Positions 56,368-64,000 of a DNA stretch of 64,000 bases are shown here, in pieces; the stretch's first letter is position 1; every line of letters starts with the position of its first letter. Made by a program: the position numbers and the translations under genes. Below the pieces are notes generated by a model, which made no database searches, had not been told where the DNA came from, and saw nothing but the letters and a program-made list of their open reading frames with translations. The stretch comes from Hygrocybe punicea (Eukaryota > Basidiomycota > Agaricomycetes > Agaricales > Hygrophoraceae), in contig OY744464.1 of the NCBI GenBank assembly GCA_963556145.1, positions 2,790,001-2,854,000 of the forward strand, in the 5' to 3' direction.

Positions 56368-57324
56368 CTATTTACTGCCCCCTTCTCCCAAATATTCTCC
56401 CTCCTCCCACTCCATTTCCACCTCCTCCAACTCAAAGTCCTCAGACTCTGAAGCGAACTCCGGGAGTTCATAGGAGTTGTCCCTTAAGAACTCCACGTTC
56501 TCCAGGTGGTTGGCCATTTGAGTGACCTCTCTGCGGATGTCCTCCATGGTGTCCCATGTCCCCTCACATGCTACGGCCACCCACCCCAGCATCACCGTGT
56601 TCTCCTTTGTTGCCTGGAGCAACCTCAGGAGTAACTCCTCCACCCACACCGAGGACTTGCTGCTTTTCTTTACCACTGGCTCCACTCCGCAGTACTCCGA
56701 TCTGGATTCCTCTTTTTCCTCCTTCCTTTTCTTTTTCCTCACCGCGCCATCTTCTCCTTCTACCTCGCACCGCACCTTTCTTTTCTGGCACAACATGCAA
56801 CTCCTTGTCTTGCTGGTCTTTGGCCACACACAATCCTCCCAGTGCTCCGTGCATGCCTTGCACTGGACAGCCCTGTTTCTTTGTCGGTCCACTTAGTTGC
56901 CACTGTTTTACTTACCGTCTCTTTTTCTTTTCCCTTTCTCTGCACTCATGAGTCCTTGTCCAGCTCCAGACCCCCCTGCCGCGGCCTTGCTTCCTTGCTC
57001 CTCCTCCGCCTTTTTCCTCTTCTCCTCCTCTGCCTTTTTCCTCTCCTCCACTTTTCTCCTCTTCTCCGCCTCTGCCTTGTTTATCTCCTCCCGCTTTCTC
57101 CATGCTTCATCTTCTGCCTTCCTTTGTATTTCCTCCTCCACCAAACGCTTCCGCTCTTCCTCTGCTTTCCTCTGCTCCTCCTCCTCTTCCTTTGCCCTCA
57201 GCTTGGCGAATTCCTGTTCCATTTGCTTGATGTGGGCTGCAAGTTCCTGTGAGGACGACATTTTTTTTGTGGAGTTGTCTCCTGGTCCAGGAGTTGCCTT
57301 TATACCGCCTGACTTCCGCTTCAA
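56368..57324 (-). CDS. Second copy: antisense coiled-coil and Zn2Cys6-like gene
   Basis: Duplicate of 46488-47444, with the same translation and the same 24-nt candidate intron. Confidence 0.55.
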
Positions 57325-57389
57325 ACTCTGCTGCGATTCTCCCTTTGTTCCACAGGCATCTCAAGGGTTTGACACTAAGGGGGAGATAC

Positions 57390-58671
57390 TGTCATATCCA
57401 TGCAACTTTGAAGGATTCTGATAAACTCTGCTCCGGACTTTTCCACTGTTTTATCCTACTAGATGGTACCTGACCGTTGCTGCAGTATTAGTTATTTTAT
57501 TTTATTTTATTTTATTTTATTTTATTTTATCGTCAATTTATTTGTTATCGTATTTGTGATTTTTATTTTATTTTATCTTATTTTATTGTAAATTTATTTC
57601 CTACAGGGTGAATTTATTTTGTTTTATTTGAATTTATTTATTTTCAATTTATGTTCTGTTTTTTGTATTCAATGGTCTGATGTTTGTGAGCAAAGCGAAC
57701 AAACACCTGTGGTGGCTACTGATAACAGTATTACATGCTTTTTGTGCCACTGATGTTTGTTGGCTTCGCTCACAAACACCCATAGCACCCGTCCTGCAGT
57801 GTTACATGCTTTTGTGCCACTGATGTTTGTTCGCTTTGGTCACAAACACCAGTGGCACCCTGTTCTCCAGTGGCTGCAATATGTTGCTTCAGGCTGCTGT
57901 CTTGAATTTTATTTGAATTTTAACACACTTGTTTACATTGTTTTGAATTTATTTGCACATTTTGTACTTATCCGGGCTCAGCTTCGCCTTGCATGTTGCT
58001 GTCTTCAATTTTATTTGAATTTTAATGCACTTGTTTACAATTATTTGCACATTTTGTACTTATCCGGGCTCGGCTTCACCTTGTGGTTATACTTATCCGG
58101 CTCGGCTGCGCCTCGCGCTTATAGAAGGGGACAACAGTGCCTCGCGTGGCTAAGCAAGCAAGACCACGTGAGTATACGCGAAAAAACGCAAGCATACCCG
58201 AGCCTCCCACGCCACTGACCCCCCTTCCTCCCCTTCCTTTTAGATCTTATCCTCTCACGTGTGTTATTGTTCCTTTCCCTTGTTACACTCTATTCTTCTT
58301 CATCTCCATTTCTCCAAACTCCTATCCGTTCCTTCCCCTTGTTTACTTGTCACCATACATAGCAACCTTTTGTTACTTTTAACCTTCTCTGGTTCCCCTT
58401 CCAGAGTTCTTCTTATCTTTACGTTACTAAGGACTTAACAATTAGTTTACCAAGTATATAAGTTAGAACTACAAGTCCTGTAACTCTGTTCTGAAAATCA
58501 ACTTGAGTTCCCCTCATCCTTAAACTTAGGGCTTCACCTTAAACTCACTATAGTCTCTGTCTTTAGTCCAAACCTCCAGACTAATTTGGCTCTGTCTGCT
58601 TGTGCTTACTCAGTATGACTCAAGGAAGTAGCATAACTACTTCAAGAGTTCGCACCTCCGGTTCTCCGACA
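57390..58671 (+). repeat. Second copy: gypsy LTR
   Basis: Duplicate of 47510-48791, with the same microsatellite length and hairpin repeats. Confidence 0.8.
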
Positions 58672-59245
58672 ACTCCATTCCATCTGGTGTTGCACGCCTC
58701 TAACAAGTAGGGTTGAGCAAATGTGAGTTAATTGTCATCACACTGTTTTGGAGAGTTGATCTGTTGCTCCCTAAGCAATTGCTTCGTGACTAAGAGTGTT
58801 ACATGATGTTGCAATATAGGAGAGATGGCAGGTAAAGAAGAGGTTGATGAAGACTCAAGACACTCTATGTAGTTTTATTTACATTATGGTCTATTTCAGG
58901 CAAGTTAGCAATGCCTAAAAAAATTCCAAATAAATAGCATACAAAAATTTGAGATATCTAACTGAATAATCAATACATTATAAATACAATAACATTTTTC
59001 AATCCAAGACCCAACAGTATCTATCTATCACTAACCAAGGTTTAGAAAGTCATATTCTTAGTGAATCTCAAATTTTGAGTTTCAGCAGTCAGAATCCCAT
59101 CAATCATGATAAAAAGTGATTTTAAGATGATATATCATATTTTTACAGTCTTGCCATACAATAAATTCATGATATCAATTTGATAACAACCCACCACATT
59201 TTCACTGAGTCATAAAATAATAGTACATTTTTTATCCTCCACCAA

Positions 59246-61697
59246 TCTATGTTCGTGCCTGCAAGGTATTGGCAATACAAGGGGGAGAGGTGGTTATTTG
59301 TAGTTAAATGGGTAATTGGCTTTTTGGGGGAAAAAACATGTGGGGGTTTTTTCAAATCTGAAACAAGAGTCCAAACCTAATCAGAGACTGGTGAGCTGTG
59401 AGGGTGGGTGGGAACAGCAACCTCGTGAGCATGGAAATGATTAGGATGTGAAGAAGCGTCGAATTGGGGGGGAAATGTCGATGAGAGATGGGTGGTGATG
59501 ATGTAGACGCGGGTGCTAGGGAGTGGCGGGCAGGTTGTAATTGAAGGGATGGCGGGTGGGGGAAAGAAAATGCTCTGTTAGAGCAGAGAAGAACTTGAGC
59601 GATGCAAGTTGTTGATGGGCAGAGATGAGGATCGCTGCGCCACAACTTGCTAAATTCGTACATAGACATAATTCTAATTTTACACTCATGTTTCGTGTAT
59701 TTTAGAAAGTCATCTATGTTCGTGCCTGCAAGGTATTGGCAATACAAGGGGGAGAGGTGGTTATTTGTAGTTAAATGGGTAATTGGCTTTTTGGGGGAAA
59801 AAACATGTGGGGGTTTTTTCAAATCCAAAACAAGAGTCCAAACCTAATCAGAGACTAGTGAGCTGCGACTCCCACAGTATTAGGAGCCCAGCGACGCGTT
59901 AGGCAAAGCAGACTCCCCATGATTAGGAGGTGGGTGACATTACTCACAGTATCAGCGGAGAGGAGGCATTGCATAGCATAGGAATGGTTCTAGGATCGGG
60001 GATCCTTGCATATATGGGGCCATGACGACAGCGTGTTCACGTAGGTAGATTAGGAAGGATTCGCTTGACCATCGGCCTATTGTTTTGACGACTTCGAATG
60101 GGACTCCTCAGAGAAGGAGCTCCAGGGTGACGCCGATGCAGATACCATGGCCTAGTAGATATCTGGGCAGCTGCGGTTGTCGCGGGCGCGCGCAGGGGAT
60201 CTGGATCTGCGGTGTGAGTTGCTGGGTCGGTTCGCTTCGCGGCTGCGCCGGGAGGGGGGTATATTGGGATTGCCTACAGGTGGGATTGGGATGCGTTGAT
60301 CCGCCTGTGATGGCGTGTAAGGAGGAGGCGTGGCATGGGCATGTGTGGCGCAAAGTGGTGCATGCGAAGTGCAAAAGAGGCAGTGTGGTGGCATGCATGG
60401 TGCAATGTGTGGCATGCGGGGGTGCAATGTGTGGCATGCGCAGTGCAAGGGAGGCAGTGTGAGGCAATGTTTGGATGATATGAGAAGGCGGTAGAGGGTG
60501 GCGGTTGTGGCATCATGAATGGTGTACGGTGGTGAGAGGGGAGCGTGTGGGAATGATGGGTGACGAGGAAAGGGTTAGCTGGGATTAATGATGCGAGAGG
60601 GGGGGGGACTGACCCGGAAATCCCGGTCGTTGTCTTTGATTCGTCGGTTGTCCCAATAGACTTCCTCTTTGGTCTGGCGTAGTACGTCTTCATCGATGAT
60701 CGATAAGTTGTATGCGCCAGCGGGTGTGGGGATGGTGATGTGCCAGAGTCGTCGCTGGCGTGCTTGGTAGAGGATCAGCATCTTTTGGTCTAGGGGGTCG
60801 CGGGAGGATCTCATCTTGTGAATTTGAAGTTTGCCCCAGAAGGAGGCGAGCATGGCAACGCGGTCGGCGGGCCAGTCAGCTTCTTCCATGGCTACTATCA
60901 TCCTTGGAGCGGCTTGGCAAAAGTCCTCCCATTTGATGTCTTTGTTGTCGAGCGTTTTGTTGGCATTATGGGTGGAGGCGGCGGGGACCCAGGAGGTGGA
61001 GCCGTCTGCCTTGCGAGCGATGACCATGGCGTCATCATCTACGGAGGCGGGGTTCCGGAGGGCCTCATCGAGGCCGTCATTAGTGTAGTACCAAAGCTCT
61101 ACATATTCACCTTTGTGCATCTTCCTGGTGGCGTAAGTGGAAGGGATGACCGGGGTTGTGGTGGGCATGGGGCGGTCAGGGATTGGGATGTATTTAGTTT
61201 TGTTCTTCTTCATCTCTTCCTTACGGAGGGTTTGTTGTTCTTCGGCGGTTGTGATGGCTAATTGATCTGCTGCGACCTGGTCTAGGGCGAGTTGTTCTTC
61301 CTGTCGGATGATTTCGTCGTGTATCTGGTCATGCCATTGCTGTTTGTCGACGTTGTTCCCGAGCTGCCAGATGTTCGTTAGTATCTGGATCGCTTGGGCC
61401 TCGGTTGTTTGAGCATTGACGAGGGGAGCCCGAGTAGGGGCATAGGCAGCAGAGGCGTAGTCGGGGCAGTGTGCGAGAGCAGGGTCGAAAAGAAGCGGAG
61501 GCATGATTGGATTGATAGGTAGTGAGTGCGGAGGAAAGAGAGGGGAAAGAAAATGCTCTGTTAGAGCAGAGAAGAACTTGAGCGATGCAAGTTGTTGATG
61601 GGCAGAGATGAGGATCACTGCGCCACAACTTGCTAAATTCATACATAGACATAATTCTAATTTTACACTCATGTTTCGTGTATTTTAGAAAGTCAAA
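59246..61697 (-). repeat. Second copy: head-to-tail unit pair
   Basis: Duplicate of 49366-51817 (deleted unit 59246-59712, full unit 59713-61697). Confidence 0.65.
60152..61504 (-). CDS. Second copy: two-exon gene of unknown function
   Basis: Duplicate of 50272-51624. Because this copy is linked to unique host DNA on its right, it is the better anchored one if only one locus exists. Confidence 0.55.
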
Positions 61698-61746
61698 CTT
61701 GCCTGGAATAGACAATAAAATTATTTAGCAATAAAATACAAATGAC

Positions 61747-61835
61747 TGACAACAGAGGGATTTGAACCCTCGCCCCGAAGGACCAGATAAATCAGTTCCT
61801 GATTCTGGCGCCTTAGACCGCTCGGCCATGTTGCC
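61747..61835 (-). tRNA. tRNA-Leu (anticodon CAG) with a 9-nt intron
   Basis: Read on the minus strand it folds as a class II tRNA: acceptor GGCAACA/TGTTGTC with discriminator A; D arm GCC...GGC containing the A box TGGCCGAGCGGTCTAAGGC; anticodon stem CCAGA/TCTGG; a long variable arm TCCTTCGGGGC; T arm GAGGG TTCAAAT CCCTC (B box). The 16-nt anticodon loop implies an intron after the base 3' of the anticodon, AACTGATTT, whose CTG can pair with the CAG anticodon as in typical eukaryotic pre-tRNA. A T4 Pol III terminator follows at 61736-61733. It reads CUG as leucine. Divergent from ric8 (88 bp). Confidence 0.9.
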
Positions 61836-61922
61836 ATTCGCATAAATACATCAAGCTGCTCTTTTAAAGAAATATGTTCGTGGGGCACCATTGCATCCTT
61901 CCTCCACTTGCGGCTGTCAGAC
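61836..61922. promoter_or_regulatory. Short spacer between tRNA-Leu and ric8
   Basis: 87 bp between the 5' end of the tRNA and the ric8 start codon must contain the ric8 core promoter and leader. No clear TATA box was seen. Confidence 0.45.
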
Positions 61923-63950
61923 ATGTCGAATCTCATCCAGTCGTATCGTTCTTTATCGACTTCATCACCGAGGGTCGACGTAACAAATGTACTCAAATCT
62001 ATCGTTGATGGTGTGCCCTTCTTTATGCTAGAATTCAGGATTCCCTAACAATTTTCTGATTCCAGCTTCCCCACTCGCGATCGATGAAGCAATCCGCGAA
62101 CAACTGATTCAAGCTCTGCTCGAGGACCTGAACTCTTGTCGTAAGCCAAGTCAAGAATGGGGCAAACTTACTCCGACGGGTTTGTTCTGTCGTTGTGTGT
62201 GTCAATACTTCCCTCTCAACTCATTTCGTTCTAGATGCAGCACAAGCTTTATTAGCAGTCAAGATGCTGGGTAAACATCCTTCTGGTTCTTCGGTTATTG
62301 CCTCCCCTGCAAATTTATCCCTTCTCCTCCTGCTGTCAACCTCATTCATGGGCGATCTGGCAGTATCCTTTGAGGCTCTTCGATGCGTGGCGAATGCACT
62401 GCTCTTAGTAGACAGGGCACGAACCGTCTGGGTTGAAGTCGGAGGTGGAGCAGCATGCCTTGAAATCTTGCAGGTGGGCCATTCATCATCCCTGTAATTT
62501 CAGCGCCTTGCTTCTGTTACTTTTCTTGTGTGACAACAGCAATCTACCACAACCAATCACACATTTCTCGCATCTCGGATCCTGTTTCTCTGCACTGCTT
62601 CACAGTCTTCCTCAGGTTCTTTCATTTGTAAAATAGTGGAAGAAGGATACCAGGGGTTGACTATTGTCGAAATCATTACGACTCTGCTTGATGGCTTGAT
62701 TCCTCAGGTACAGGGAGGCGAAAAGATGAGCCGGGAAGCGATGACTGATATACTGAAATTCACCTTTAACTTGCTGGTGCACTACCCGAAGGTCTCTTGA
62801 TCGCTCATCGAGTTGTATTCCACTGACAATATCCTGACAGCTAGTGGATTGTGAAGTACAAAATACCAGTGGGAGTGGTCCAAGTACGGAGGGCGATCAA
62901 GTAATGGGAGATAATTGGAGCCCTAGACTGGATGGGTGCGTCCTACTGCTGCCACACAATGTTCCAGTAAAAAGAATCGACTGAGTACGTCATTAGAATA
63001 CTCCCTCCTCTTCTTAGGGTGTTCAACACTCTTTCTTCGACTTCCCCGGCACCCCTTACTGCACCCCTTACTCATGTCATCCATTCTATTATCACAATAC
63101 CAATTTCTGCCAGCCTTCGTTCAACATGGTTCCCACCTTCCTCCAACACTCCTTCGGTATTCGATTTTCAAACCCCTTCCACCCTCCCATCACCAAGCTT
63201 CGATGTCCTCATTAGGGCTTATAATCTTTTGGAAGTGTCGTTGAAGCACCACCTACCAGGAAACATTGATCCCGATGACCCTGAGGTCCGCGAGATATGC
63301 AAACAGGATGGAGACATTTCCCTGGACGATACCCTGCGTCCCCTCACGTTACTCCTTACAAGACTTTGTCTTGGTGATCTTACCTCCAAAACTAGAATGA
63401 GAAATTGGCTTTTACCCGTAGACCTTGATCGGACATCTCCCCTTGAAGCACGATCTGACACGCTTGGGCGATGTTTACGTCTTCTTGGAAGCGTTTACCT
63501 CTCAAATTTGAAGGATGCTATTGGGGAGCTGCTGTTTGCGATCTGTGATTCTGATGGTGGGGGTCATCCACCTACTTACTCTGCAAGGTGTATACTTATG
63601 ACCTGGCTACTAGCTGCCACACTAGCTTCTCAAGTGGGTTATGGGAATGTTGCTGGCTTCCTCTTCCACAAAGGGGTTTCAAGTTCACCTTCCTCAGACC
63701 CATCCCTAATGACACCGTCTGGCATTCCTATCAATCCCATCACCGGAACAATTGAGCGTGATGTCATTCAACCAGCGATGACAGCCGAGGAGAAGGAGAT
63801 GGAAGCGGAGAAACTCTTTGTGCTCTTTGACAGACTAGAGAGGTCAGGCACCATCCAAGCATCCCAAAATCCAATTCGGTGAGCAGATCTCAGTGTTACA
63901 CAACCCATATATCAATGACTCGCTCCAGGAGAGCTCTGCAAGGTGGCTGA
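61923..63950 (+). CDS. ric8: Synembryn/Ric8, chaperone and exchange factor for G-alpha proteins
   Basis: A cytosolic armadillo-type protein that folds and activates heterotrimeric G-protein alpha subunits. Start ATG 61923 (MSNLIQSYRSL). Seven exons: 61923-62010, 62066-62079+ up to 62179, 62235-62473, 62540-62791, 62841-62935, 63018-63878 and 63929-63950, all joined in frame through GT-AG introns. Recognisable parts: AIDEAIREQLIQALLEDLNS, AAQALLAVKMLGKHPSGS, FEALRCVANALLLVDRAR, ASRILFLCTAS, MTDILKFTFNLLVHYPK, FDVLIRAYNLLEVSLKHHLPG, LDDTLRPLTLLLTRLC, WLLPVDLDRTSPLEAR, LGRCLRLLGSVYLSNLK and GELLFAICDSD. The C-terminus reads ASQNPIR-RALQGG, TGA 63948-63950. About 550 residues, as expected for fungal Ric8; no defects seen. 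Confidence 0.9.
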
Positions 63951-64000
63951 CTCAACTATGATCTCTCCGTTACGCAAACTTCCGAAAGCAAATCCAAAAG
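63951..64000. other. Downstream of ric8
   Basis: 50 bp to the window edge; nothing recognisable. Confidence 0.4.

Larger units (their letters stand above)
54521..58671 (+). mobile_element. Second copy: truncated chromodomain gypsy element
   Basis: Duplicate of 44641-48791, with the same integrase Glu-to-Lys change and the same TGA stops (55176-55178, 55740-55742). LTR copy 57390-58671. Confidence 0.85.
51956..61735. repeat. 9,780-bp copy of 42076-51855 (probable unmerged contig overlap)
   Basis: Every landmark of 42076-51855 reappears at +9,880 with no difference noticed, including stop codons, the TTTTA microsatellite and all open frames. The copy starts with the first base after the gap and stops matching at 61735/51855, where the left contig ends. 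The right copy then continues into unique host DNA. Confidence 0.9.

Noticed and set aside
61721..61996. Minus-strand 91-codon open frame
   Set aside because: It overlaps the tRNA-Leu and the first exon of ric8 on the other strand and shows no protein family features.

Overview
This window looks like part of an Agaricomycete-type basidiomycete genome. The host genes carry many short (about 45-60 nt) GT-AG introns, and the mobile elements (Tc1-like, hAT with BED finger, Helitron2, DIRS-like, chromodomain Ty3/gypsy) are of kinds common in mushroom-forming fungi. No species can be named from the sequence alone.

Two compact blocks of ordinary host genes frame a very large transposon island. Left block (about 0.7-7.6 kb): rpc1 (largest subunit of RNA polymerase III, minus strand) and a 20S proteasome alpha-1 gene (scl1/PSMA6, plus strand) share a 95-bp intergenic promoter. 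They are followed by a small three-exon gene of unknown function that converges on scl1. Right block (61.7-64.0 kb): an intron-containing tRNA-Leu(CAG) and, divergent from it, ric8/synembryn. A fragment of a Tc1-like transposase lies at the extreme left edge.

The island (7.67-61.74 kb) is strongly nested. 7,670-16,664: an unusual Tc1/mariner-like element with TA target duplication and about 1.55-kb terminal inverted repeats that themselves carry an open reading frame. It encloses one nearly intact DD34E transposase, one decayed transposase and a cargo gene with PB1-like and SAM-like parts; a non-autonomous Helitron2 sits in its right arm. About 16.69-21.18 kb: a DIRS-like retroelement (gag, RT with YVDD, RNase H; recombinase missing) interrupted by another Helitron2. 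21,293-24,575: a full-length, mutated hAT element with an 8-bp target duplication. 24.6-26.9 kb: low-complexity and strand-skewed DNA between direct repeats. 26.9-44.6 kb: Helitron remains, including a Rep gene split by a 2.67-kb TGTTA...TAACA insertion that itself holds a hAT-type MITE, Helitron ends interleaved in opposite orientations, two foldback MITEs and a truncated host-like gene. 44.6-48.8 kb: the 3' half of a chromodomain gypsy element with a Zn2Cys6-like gene on its antisense strand and a 1.28-kb LTR. 49.4-51.8 kb: a head-to-tail pair of units, one carrying a lineage-type protein of unknown function.

A run of exactly 100 N (51,856-51,955) is followed by a 9,780-bp copy of the sequence just before it (42,076-51,855 = 51,956-61,735, offset 9,880). 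This is most simply two contig ends that overlap but were not merged, so features in the second copy should not be counted as additional loci.

Nearly all element genes are broken, and many of the breaks are TGA where the family expects arginine (CGA), as produced by C-to-T change at CpG. The most interesting items are the long-TIR Tc1-like element with its own arm-encoded protein and cargo gene, the cysteine-protease-like C-terminus of the Helitron helicase, and the antisense zinc-cluster gene of the gypsy element.
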